Source: Pseudomonadota bacterium (GTDB taxonomy: Bacteria; Pseudomonadota; Alphaproteobacteria; Sphingomonadales; Sphingomonadaceae). From it: 57,771 nt of DNA. The notes below the pieces were generated by a model that was not told where the DNA came from, did no database searches, and saw only the letters and a list, made by a program, of their open reading frames with translations. Below are positions 47,360 through 55,174 of the stretch, piece by piece. Positions within the stretch are counted from its first letter, which is position 1. Every line of letters starts with the position of its first letter. The stretch is taken from positions 1 to 57,771 of the forward strand of contig JAEWIL010000198.1 of assembly GCA_023387085.1 (NCBI GenBank), read 5' to 3'. The translations under genes and the position numbers were made by a program.

Positions 47360-48646
47360 TTAACCTGAGGCTGCTCCCTGTTCTCGACTGGCAAGTCGGC
47401 AGGATTTCAGCAGAAAAGCAGCCGAGAGAAGGAGGGAGAAGCTCGCGACCACCAATGCGGCTTCCAGAGGCCGAGAGGTCAGGTGGCTTCGGAAGAAATC
47501 GCTGAGCAAACCCACCACAAATGGACCTCCACCTTGCCCGATGATTACCGCAACAAGAAGCATCACCGCGGCAGCGAAGGCGCGTGTCTTGGCGGCGCTT
47601 CGCTCCTGGAACAGCGCAATCGTGGGAGCGTAAGTCGCGCCGGCCGCAAGGCCGAAGAGCGCGAAGAAAACAAGCGAGAGGTTCCGGTTCTCGACCAGGA
47701 ATGCGGCCACCGCGAAAAGCCCGGAGGCCAGAGCGAGGGCGCCGCAAAGACCGAGCGCGGCGGCCATACTGCGCTGCATGATCCGGCCAACCACGACGCC
47801 TCCCGCGAGAATGCCCAGCAAGGCGCCGCCCGACGAACTGATCGAATAGGTCGAACCAACCTCGCGCAGGCTCATGCCATGCACTCGCATATAGAAGGTA
47901 GGCGCCCATTGCGCGAAACCCGCATAGGCGAAGGCGGCGAGAGCATACGAGAAGGTGAGCGCCCGGCGCAGTGGATCGGCCCATATCTCGAGAGCGATGC
48001 GGGTCGGGGAAGGGGGCAGAGCTTGGCCGGCAGCTTCCGACTTCGCAGGGTCCCTGACCGTGAGCGCAAACAGAAGGGCGAGGACCAATCCCGGCACCGC
48101 CATGATCGCCATCGTGTCCCGCCATCCATATTCCGAACCGAGCCAACCGCCCGCGGCAACGCCGGTACCGATACCCACCGTCGTGCCTCCGGAAAACAGC
48201 GCGAAGGCGGCGGTGCGGGTCCGGCCGGAAAAAGCGCCGTGGATGAGCGCAAGCGACGCCGGACTGGCGCCGGATTCCCCGATGCCGAGCCCCAGGCGCA
48301 CCGCGAATAACTGCCCGAACGAGCGAACGTGAGCGGTTGCGAGGCACATGAGGCTCCAGCAGGTAACCGCCGCGACAAGGATGCGACCGTGACCGTAGCG
48401 GTCCGCGAGGCGCGCCAGAATAAGGCCTGTCACGCCGTAAGTCAGCGCAAAGGCAAGGCCGGTGATCGCGCCGATCTGCGTGTCGGACAGGTCGAGGTCG
48501 CGCTGGATCGCCGGCGCGAGCACCGAGATGAGCGTGCGGTCAGCATAGTTGATGATGTTGATAGCTACGAGAAGCGCGAGAACCCACCCATTGCCGAGCC
48601 GGCTCAGCCGTTGGGTGGCAACTCCGTCGATCGCGGCAGTCGTCAC
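47360..48646 (-). CDS. MFS transporter (spinster-like)
   Basis: This 428-residue inner-membrane transporter has twelve predicted segments. The MFS motif region GLILARLADRYGHGRIL lies between segments 2 and 3, and the early NIINYADRTLISVLAPAIQRDLDLSDTQIG segment is typical of spinster-type MFS proteins in sphingomonads. RLGLGIGESGASPAS marks segment 4-5. It is the last gene of a seven-gene minus-strand run, 60 bp after the aldehyde dehydrogenase. It probably imports the substrate or exports a product of that pathway. Confidence 0.9.
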   Translation of the reverse strand: MTTAAIDGVATQRLSRLGNGWVLALLVAINIINYADRTLISVLAPAIQRDLDLSDTQIGAITGLAFALTYGVTGLILARLADRYGHGRILVAAVTCWSLMCLATAHVRSFGQLFAVRLGLGIGESGASPASLALIHGAFSGRTRTAAFALFSGGTTVGIGTGVAAGGWLGSEYGWRDTMAIMAVPGLVLALLFALTVRDPAKSEAAGQALPPSPTRIALEIWADPLRRALTFSYALAAFAYAGFAQWAPTFYMRVHGMSLREVGSTYSISSSGGALLGILAGGVVVGRIMQRSMAAALGLCGALALASGLFAVAAFLVENRNLSLVFFALFGLAAGATYAPTIALFQERSAAKTRAFAAAVMLLVAVIIGQGGGPFVVGLLSDFFRSHLTSRPLEAALVVASFSLLLSAAFLLKSCRLASREQGAASG

Positions 48647-48706
48647 GCGACGCGTGCCCCGAACCGGGAAGCGGACGCGTGTCGTTGGCAGAGGAGCGCG
48701 TGGCGG

Positions 48707-50212
48707 TCAGCCATGGTTGAACCAGATGGTCTGCCGGCGCTGGTAGGCTTCCAACCCGGCAAGCCCGCCCTCGACGCCCAACCCCGACATGCGCGCTGGC
48801 TCTCCCGAAAACGCGTGGCCGGGGCCGAAGCTCGCGACCGCTTCGGCGTTTACGACCGTGATCGCGGTGCGCATCGCATGCGCCAGCCGAAAGCTGCGCG
48901 TCATGTTCGCACTCCAGATATAGGCGGCGAGGCCATAGTCGCTGTCATTGGCAAGCCGGATCGCCTCCGGCTCGTCGGCGAAGCTCAGCACCGCGACGAC
49001 GGGGCCAAAGATTTCCTCGCGAACCACGGGGTCGTTGGGCGCGAGATTGTGCAAAATGGTGGGCTCGATGTAATAGCCGCCGCTCTCCGCGAGCAGTTTC
49101 CGGCCGCCATAGGCGAGCCTGTCCGGCACGGCCGTGGCCGCTTCGATATAGCCCGCCACTTTGTCGAACTGCGCTTTGGAGACCAGCGGACCATAGCTTG
49201 TATCCGCCGACTGGGGGTCGCCCGGGCGGATGCCCGCGAGGAGCGGTCGGACGCGGTCGAGCAGGTCGTCCTTGATGCCGTCCTGAACCAGGATGCGCGA
49301 TCCGAAACTGCACACCTGGCCCTGGTTGAACAGGATCGAGCGTGCGATCTGGGTCGCGACAGCGTCGATATCGACGCCGTCGTCGAAGATGATCTGGGGT
49401 GACTTTCCGCCGCACTCGGTGCCGACCACCTTCATGTTCGAGGCCCCGGCATATTGCATGATCCGCTTGCCGACCGCGGTCGATCCCGTGAAGGTGACCA
49501 TGTCGACGTCCATATGTTCGGCGAGCGCGCGGCCCACGATATCGCCGCGGCCCGGCACGATGTTGAGGACGCCCGGCGGCAGCCCGGCATCAAGCGCGAG
49601 CCGGGCGAGCAGAAGCGCCGACTGCGATGAATATTCGGAGGGCTTCAGAATGACGCTGTTGCCCGCCGCCAGTGCGGGCCCGAGCTTGATGATGCAGTTA
49701 TAGGTCGGAAAGTTCCAGGGGACGATCGCCGCCACGACGCCGCGCGGGCCGCGAGGCTGAATGACGGTCGAGAGACTGTCGCTGCTGAGCACATCGCCGA
49801 GGACTTTGTCGAGCGCCTCCGCATTGAAGCGCATGAGCGCTGCCGCGCTCGCGGCGCTGAAGCCGGCCTGCGCAACCGGCTTGCCCATTTCGATCGCGTC
49901 AAGCGCGTCGAGGCGCGCCGCGTGTTCGGCGATAAGGTCAGCCCAGCGCGAGAGCACGGCCTTCTTCTCGTGTGGCGCTGCGCGGCACCAGCTGCCCTTT
50001 TCGAAGCTACGCCGGGCCGCGGCGACCGCCGCATCGACGTCGGCTTGGGCGCCGCAGCCAATCTCGAGCAGCTTCTCCCCAGTGGAGGGATCATGGGTAA
50101 CGAAGCGATCCGCCGAGCCGGAGGCGACCGGACGCCCATCCACGAAGGGCATGACGGGCGGGAGATCCTTGGCGGTGAGCCGGTTCGGCGTGACCGTCGG
50201 TGACTGATTCAT
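48707..50212 (-). CDS. Aldehyde dehydrogenase family protein
   Basis: This 501-residue NAD(P)-dependent enzyme oxidises an aldehyde to a carboxylic acid. It has the PWNFPTYNCIIKLGPALAAGN segment, the FTGSTAVGKRI nucleotide-binding loop, the catalytic Glu in GTECGGKSPQIIF and the catalytic Cys in NQGQVCSFGSR. EEIFGPVVAVL follows near the C-terminus. Length is normal. It sits 102 bp after the prolyl aminopeptidase gene. With the GMC oxidoreductase in the same run, it is the natural second step of an alcohol-aldehyde-acid oxidation. Confidence 0.94.
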   Translation of the reverse strand: MNQSPTVTPNRLTAKDLPPVMPFVDGRPVASGSADRFVTHDPSTGEKLLEIGCGAQADVDAAVAAARRSFEKGSWCRAAPHEKKAVLSRWADLIAEHAARLDALDAIEMGKPVAQAGFSAASAAALMRFNAEALDKVLGDVLSSDSLSTVIQPRGPRGVVAAIVPWNFPTYNCIIKLGPALAAGNSVILKPSEYSSQSALLLARLALDAGLPPGVLNIVPGRGDIVGRALAEHMDVDMVTFTGSTAVGKRIMQYAGASNMKVVGTECGGKSPQIIFDDGVDIDAVATQIARSILFNQGQVCSFGSRILVQDGIKDDLLDRVRPLLAGIRPGDPQSADTSYGPLVSKAQFDKVAGYIEAATAVPDRLAYGGRKLLAESGGYYIEPTILHNLAPNDPVVREEIFGPVVAVLSFADEPEAIRLANDSDYGLAAYIWSANMTRSFRLAHAMRTAITVVNAEAVASFGPGHAFSGEPARMSGLGVEGGLAGLEAYQRRQTIWFNHG

Positions 50213-50314
50213 ATTCTCTTTCTTCCCTCAAAGCGTATTGGCCACGCCATCGGCCTGACGACGGGGCGGCAAATTCAACCCGCCGCCGTCCTTTGAAATC
50301 GGCGGCCGTTCATC

Positions 50315-51271
50315 TCATTCTGCGAACATGTCGGTGGCCCGGACGAGCTCGTCGGTGATTCCGGGCTCGGAAAAGACATGTCCCGAGCCCTCGACGATTC
50401 TCAGCGTCGACTGCGGCCAGCTCTTGTGCAGCTTCCATGCATTGCCGGGCGCGCAGCAAATATCGTAGCGGCCGTGCAGGATGACGCCCGGGATGCCGGC
50501 CAGCCGATCCGCGTCGCGCAGAAGCTGCTCCGGCTCGAACCAGCAATTGTTTGCGAAGAAATGCGTCTCGATCCGCGCTACCGCTATCGCGTTGCGGGCT
50601 TCGGCGGACTGGCGCTCGCGCTCGGGGTTCGGAAGCAACGAGACGGTCGCCGCTTCCCACTGGCTCCAGGCGCGCGCGACGTCGAGCGGCACACTCTCGA
50701 CCGGGCCGTTCAGGCGCTCATAATAGGCTCCGACAAGGTCTACGCCGTTAGGCGCCTCGACCGCGCCCCGGAATTTCGCCCATTCCTCGGGGAATATCTC
50801 GGAGGCGCCGAAGCGGTAGAACCAGTCGATGCTGGCCCGGTCGCCGAGAAATATGCCGCGCAGGACGAGCGCGCTGACGCGCTGCGGATGACGTTCGGCA
50901 TAGGCGATCGCCAGCGTCGAACCCCAGGAGCCGCCAAGCACGAGCCATGTCTCGATCCCGAAATGGGCGCGCAGCCTCTCGATGTCGGCGACGAGGTGCC
51001 AGCTGCTGTTGTTTTCGATCGACCCATGCGGGTGCGAGCGGCCGCACCCGCGCTGATCGAACAGCAGTACGTCGTACCGCGCCGGGTCGAACAGGCGGCG
51101 ATGGTCCGGCGCGATGCCGGCGCCGGGACCGCCGTGCAGAAAGACTGCGGGTTTGGCACCCGGCGTGCCGCTGCGTTCATAATAAAGCCTATGCCCGTCG
51201 CCGACGTCGAAATGCCCGGTTTCATAGGGCTCGATTTCTGGATAGAGCGTGCGCAGCAGGTCCTCGCTCAT
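50315..51271 (-). CDS. Prolyl aminopeptidase (proline iminopeptidase, S33 family)
   Basis: This 318-residue alpha/beta hydrolase removes N-terminal proline from peptides. HGGPG at 46-50 forms the oxyanion region, and DQRGCGRSHPHG is the family hallmark. The nucleophile elbow is GGSWGSTL (Ser115), and the C-terminal catalytic region includes LHGRYDICCAP and VEGSGHVFSEPG. The start overlaps the GMC gene stop by four bases. It pairs with an Xaa-Pro aminopeptidase upstream, suggesting proline-containing peptides or amides as substrate. S33 enzymes also hydrolyse other amides and esters, so the true substrate is open. Confidence 0.93.
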   Translation of the reverse strand: MSEDLLRTLYPEIEPYETGHFDVGDGHRLYYERSGTPGAKPAVFLHGGPGAGIAPDHRRLFDPARYDVLLFDQRGCGRSHPHGSIENNSSWHLVADIERLRAHFGIETWLVLGGSWGSTLAIAYAERHPQRVSALVLRGIFLGDRASIDWFYRFGASEIFPEEWAKFRGAVEAPNGVDLVGAYYERLNGPVESVPLDVARAWSQWEAATVSLLPNPERERQSAEARNAIAVARIETHFFANNCWFEPEQLLRDADRLAGIPGVILHGRYDICCAPGNAWKLHKSWPQSTLRIVEGSGHVFSEPGITDELVRATDMFAE

Positions 51272-52893
51272 GCTGCGCTCCGCGCCGGGTCGAGACCTTC
51301 AGCCGCCCGCTCGCTCAGGAGTTGCTGTGCCAGCTTCGTTCCGATCATCATGCAGGCGGCGTTGGTGTTGCCGCTGATCAGGTCGGGAAAGATCGAGGCA
51401 TCGCCGATCCAGACATTGGCGGCGCCCTTGAGCTTCAGGTCGGGTGCGACCACCGCGCCGGGATCGCTCCCCATCCGGCAGGTGCCCGAGATATGATAGG
51501 CGATTTCGCAATTGTTGCGCACATGGTTCCGCAACGCTGCGTCGCTTTGGACCTGGGGGCCTGGCGCCACTTCGCGCGCGACGAGCGACGCCATCGGCTC
51601 CGCCGCCATGATCTGGCGGGCTATCCGGATGCCGGCCGCGAGAGCCCCCACGTCGCGCTCGCCGCCGCCGAGGAGATTGGGGCGGATAAGCGGCGCGACA
51701 TCGGCGTCCTTCGATGCGAGCGTCAGTTCACCGCGTCCGGAGGGATGGCTGAGATTGGCATAGATGGTGAGCGACGGCGTTTTCAGCAGCGGCGCCTCGT
51801 TTTTTACCGGATCGAGGATCCCGATTGGCAGGAAATGAAACTGGATGTCGGGCGCCGTGACGTCGCCTGCGCTCCTCGTAAAGCCGGTCGCCTCGAAGAC
51901 GCTCGCCAACATTCCCTCCCGGTGCAGGGCGAAGTCGAGTAGCTCGCGGAGATATTGTCCGATCCCCCGCGGCGTGCGCGAGGGAATCCGGGTTTCGTAA
52001 ACCAGACGGACGAGCGGATGCTCGATAAGGTTTTTGCCCACCTGCGGCGACGCGACGGCCGTCTCGATCCCGAGGGCGGCAAGCTCGCCCGGGTCGCCGA
52101 CCCCCGAGCGGAGCAACAGCGTCGGTGTGCCCACCGCGCCGGCGCTGAGGACGAACCGGTCGGCGCTCACGAGCGTGTCGACGCCGCCGCGGGAACAGAC
52201 GAGATGGGTTGCACGACCATCCTTGAAAAGCAGCCGCTTCGCATCGCAATCGTCCCACAGGGCAAAATTGTCCCGCGCGCGAATGTCAGCGAGGAAGGCG
52301 TCTGCGGCGCTGTGCCTCAGACCTTTACGCTGCGAGAGCTGTGCCAGCCCGAAACCTTCCTGTGTCTCGCCGTTATAATCCTCGTTTATCGGATAGCCCG
52401 CGCCGGCCGCGGCATCGAGAAACGCGCGCGTCAACCGGTGCGGCCGACCGACGGTGCGGACGTTCAGCGGACCAGCGTGTCCGCGGGCCGCGCCCGGCCG
52501 ATCGCTCCTCTCCATCGCGCGGAAGTGCGGCGCCACATCGTCCCAGTTCCAACCCGGATTCTGCATCTCCGCCCAGCGGTCATAGTCGCTGGCCGCGCCG
52601 CGGACGAACATCATCCCGTTAATGCCGCTGCTGCCCCCGACAATGCGCCCGCGCGCCCAGCTTTCGCGCCGTCCGCCGCGGCTAGCGTCGGGCTCCGAGG
52701 TGAAGCCCCAATCGAACCGCGCGCCCGCCTTTTTTACGAAGGCGGGCACCATTGTCTCGATTGTGCGGATGTCGGGCCCGGCCTCGACGAGCAGGATCCG
52801 GCAATTCGGGTCAGAGGCAAGGCCGCGCGCGACCGCGCACCCCGCCGATCCGCCGCCGATCACCACATAGTCGAAATGATGGCTGTCGGTCAT
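51268..52893 (-). CDS. GMC-family FAD-dependent oxidoreductase
   Basis: This 541-residue flavoprotein is of the choline/alcohol dehydrogenase type. It starts at ATG 52893 (MTDSHHFDYVVIGGGSAGCA, the FAD-binding beta-alpha-beta fold), followed by VEAGPD. It has the GMC signatures GRIVGGSSGINGMMFVRG and SAGAVGTPTLLLRSGVG. The catalytic His lies in YHISGTCRMGSDPGA, and the C-terminal NTNAACMMIGTKLA completes the active site. It should oxidise an alcohol to an aldehyde. It overlaps the SnoaL-like gene by four bases and the prolyl aminopeptidase gene by four bases, so these are translationally coupled. Confidence 0.94.
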   Translation of the reverse strand: MTDSHHFDYVVIGGGSAGCAVARGLASDPNCRILLVEAGPDIRTIETMVPAFVKKAGARFDWGFTSEPDASRGGRRESWARGRIVGGSSGINGMMFVRGAASDYDRWAEMQNPGWNWDDVAPHFRAMERSDRPGAARGHAGPLNVRTVGRPHRLTRAFLDAAAGAGYPINEDYNGETQEGFGLAQLSQRKGLRHSAADAFLADIRARDNFALWDDCDAKRLLFKDGRATHLVCSRGGVDTLVSADRFVLSAGAVGTPTLLLRSGVGDPGELAALGIETAVASPQVGKNLIEHPLVRLVYETRIPSRTPRGIGQYLRELLDFALHREGMLASVFEATGFTRSAGDVTAPDIQFHFLPIGILDPVKNEAPLLKTPSLTIYANLSHPSGRGELTLASKDADVAPLIRPNLLGGGERDVGALAAGIRIARQIMAAEPMASLVAREVAPGPQVQSDAALRNHVRNNCEIAYHISGTCRMGSDPGAVVAPDLKLKGAANVWIGDASIFPDLISGNTNAACMMIGTKLAQQLLSERAAEGLDPARSAA

Positions 52894-53279
52894 GAAACTG
52901 CCCTTGCCGCCGACGAATGGACATGCACGAAGCGGAGGTCGTCGGCGCCGGCGCACAAGAAGGTAAAGCGCGACGCGTGCCGCCCTGTGCCCGAATTCCG
53001 GACGTACGTCGTTCCCGACGCGAGAAACAGGTTGGCGGCAAGCTGGCGGTGATACTCTATCTCGAAGGTGATTTCGCCTAACCCGGCCTCATACATCGCT
53101 GCGATCGCCGCCAGATAGGTTTCCCGGTCGACTGCATCGTCCCCGACGACAGCCCGAAAGTCCTCGCTGTAATAGTCGGCCATGTCCGCCCGCTGGCGAT
53201 CGAAATCTTCGCCGAAGCGGCGAAGCAAATCGTCGACGCGGCCGATCCGGTTCAGTGCGGGCGCCCCTAGCGATGTCAT
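52890..53279 (-). CDS. SnoaL/NTF2-like small protein
   Basis: The 129-residue product starts MTSLGAPALNRIGRVDDLLR. Its cone-shaped-fold pattern has a helix, then DFRAVVGDDAVDRETYLAAI, then beta strands FEIEYHRQLAANLFLASGTTYVRNSG and SRFTFLCAG. This resembles NTF2/SnoaL-like proteins, which may be small enzymes or binding proteins. No catalytic residue can be assigned. It overlaps the upstream M24 peptidase gene by four bases and the GMC gene by four bases. Confidence 0.75.
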   Translation of the reverse strand: MTSLGAPALNRIGRVDDLLRRFGEDFDRQRADMADYYSEDFRAVVGDDAVDRETYLAAIAAMYEAGLGEITFEIEYHRQLAANLFLASGTTYVRNSGTGRHASRFTFLCAGADDLRFVHVHSSAARAVS

Positions 53280-55108
53280 GCGGCGGCCCTGTTCGCCATA
53301 TCTTCGAAACGCCGCGCAATGTCGGCCAGCCACGATGCTGCGGCGTCATCCAGCATGCCTTCATATCCGGCAACCAGACCCTTGTGATAGTCGGAGAGCC
53401 ACAGCGCTTCGTCGGCATCGAGCAAGTCCGGGTCGATCAGCTGCGGATCGATCGGTAACATCGACAGCGTCTCGAATTCGAGGAAGCCCTCATGGGCGGA
53501 GGGGACCGCGAGGATATGGCTTTCGATGCGGACCCCGAAATCGCCCTTCAGATAATAGCCCGGTTCGTTCGACAGTATCTGTCCCGCGACAATCGGGGCG
53601 ACCGAATAATGGTCGATTTCGCGGCGGATGTGCGGGACTTCGTGGATATTGAGGAAATTGCCCACGCCATGCCCCGTCCCATGGCCGTAATCCAGGCCAT
53701 GCTGCCACAGATATTGCCGCGCGAAGCTGTCGAGTTGGGTCGAGGCGATTCCTTCGGGGAAGCGCGCCCGGCCGAGCGCCATCCATCCTTTTACCGCGAG
53801 CGTATGCGCGAGAATATGGCGCTTCTCCGGCGTGCCGATCGCGAAGCACACCGTGTTGTCGGTCGAGCAACCGAGATATTGCCCCCCCGAGTCCATCCAG
53901 AAGATCGGATGGTCGTTGAGTGCCCGGTTTGTCTCCTTGGTCGGGACATAGTGCGGCAGCGCCGAATTGGGACCGCTTGCGCTGAGATTGCTCATCGAAG
54001 GTCCAAGATAGCGCTCGTTTTCGGCGCGCAGTTCGGTAAGCCGCTGCGCGGCATCGAGCTCGGTCACCATGCCTTTCGCCGTTGCGGTCGGCAGCCATGC
54101 GAGAAACCGTACGACAGCGGCGCCGTCGGTTCGGTGCCCCTCGCGCGCGGCGGTGATCTCGTTGGGATGCTTGATCCCGCGTTGCCGCACGACGGTCGCA
54201 TCGTCCTCGATCGCGCCCGCTTCGCTTATGATCTGCGCATGATGGTAATTCGTGCGCCTGAGGTTGGCCGCAACCGTCTTGCTCGCCGCAAGCGACGCGA
54301 GAGCGGCGTCAAACTGGCCGGGCTCGCATATCGTCACGACGCCCTTGATTGCGGCGAGCAATTCGGGCGCGAGGCGATCGTGATCGACGAACCAGAGGGC
54401 TTCGCCCGCGGCGGGAAGCAGCGCGCGTGACAGCGGGGCGGGGACGCGGAAGCTGGAGATCGGATTGCTGAAATCCCCGCGGTCCAGCGTGTCGATGCTG
54501 TCGGTCGATCGGATGTTGAGAAGCCAGGCGACGTCCTCAGGGTCGGCGACGACAAACAGATCGCGGTTGCGATCCGTCAGCTGTTGACGCAGCAACGCAA
54601 TCTTATCCTCGCGTGCCAAACCCGCATAGCGCACGTCATAATCGAACACCGACGACCGGCTGGCGGCGGGTCGATCAACGGTCCATAGCGCGTCGACAAG
54701 GTTGGAAGCTGTTGCCGCGATCTTGAAGCCAGCCGCTTCGGCGCCCTCGATAAGTTGCTGCAGTTCGGCCAGGCTGTGCAGCCGTGTGTCGACCATCAGC
54801 GTGTCGCCGGGCTGCAACGTCCTGCGCAGCCACTCGAGCCGGGCCGGGTTCCCGAAGCCGCGGACTTCGACGCGCACCGTGTCTACCTGTCGCGTCGCCT
54901 GCTCCGTGTAACGACCGTCGACGAATATCGCCGCCCGGTCCCGCGCGACGATGACCGAAGCTATCGATCCGGAGAAGCCGGTGATCCATGGCAGTCGCCG
55001 ATCGGCAGGCTGCGTATATTCGCTGAGATATTCATCCGACGAGGGGATCAGCAGCGCGGCGCAATCGGTCGCGGCGAGCTCGGCCTGCAATATGTCGAGA
55101 TTGGACAT
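53276..55108 (-). CDS. M24-family Xaa-Pro aminopeptidase
   Basis: This 610-residue metallopeptidase releases an N-terminal residue before proline. It has two creatinase-like N-terminal domains (LLIPSSDEYLSEY and FVDGRYTEQA) and the pita-bread catalytic domain with the metal-site motifs MDSGGQYLG, GHGTGHGVGNFLNIHE, LSNEPGYY and VRIESH. The usual second Asp segment (GTTD.TR) reads GCSTDNTVCF, a slight variation. A C-terminal domain completes the APP-type length. AAGGAGCGACG precedes the ATG. The gene follows the TonB receptor by 66 bp and overlaps the SnoaL-like gene. Context suggests a peptide or amide substrate. Confidence 0.92.
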   Translation of the reverse strand: MSNLDILQAELAATDCAALLIPSSDEYLSEYTQPADRRLPWITGFSGSIASVIVARDRAAIFVDGRYTEQATRQVDTVRVEVRGFGNPARLEWLRRTLQPGDTLMVDTRLHSLAELQQLIEGAEAAGFKIAATASNLVDALWTVDRPAASRSSVFDYDVRYAGLAREDKIALLRQQLTDRNRDLFVVADPEDVAWLLNIRSTDSIDTLDRGDFSNPISSFRVPAPLSRALLPAAGEALWFVDHDRLAPELLAAIKGVVTICEPGQFDAALASLAASKTVAANLRRTNYHHAQIISEAGAIEDDATVVRQRGIKHPNEITAAREGHRTDGAAVVRFLAWLPTATAKGMVTELDAAQRLTELRAENERYLGPSMSNLSASGPNSALPHYVPTKETNRALNDHPIFWMDSGGQYLGCSTDNTVCFAIGTPEKRHILAHTLAVKGWMALGRARFPEGIASTQLDSFARQYLWQHGLDYGHGTGHGVGNFLNIHEVPHIRREIDHYSVAPIVAGQILSNEPGYYLKGDFGVRIESHILAVPSAHEGFLEFETLSMLPIDPQLIDPDLLDADEALWLSDYHKGLVAGYEGMLDDAAASWLADIARRFEDMANRAAA

Positions 55109-55174
55109 CGTCGCTCCTTGCTATTCCTTCCGGCGTGCGGCTGGAGAGGCTCGTCGCCCCTCCGGCCGTGACGC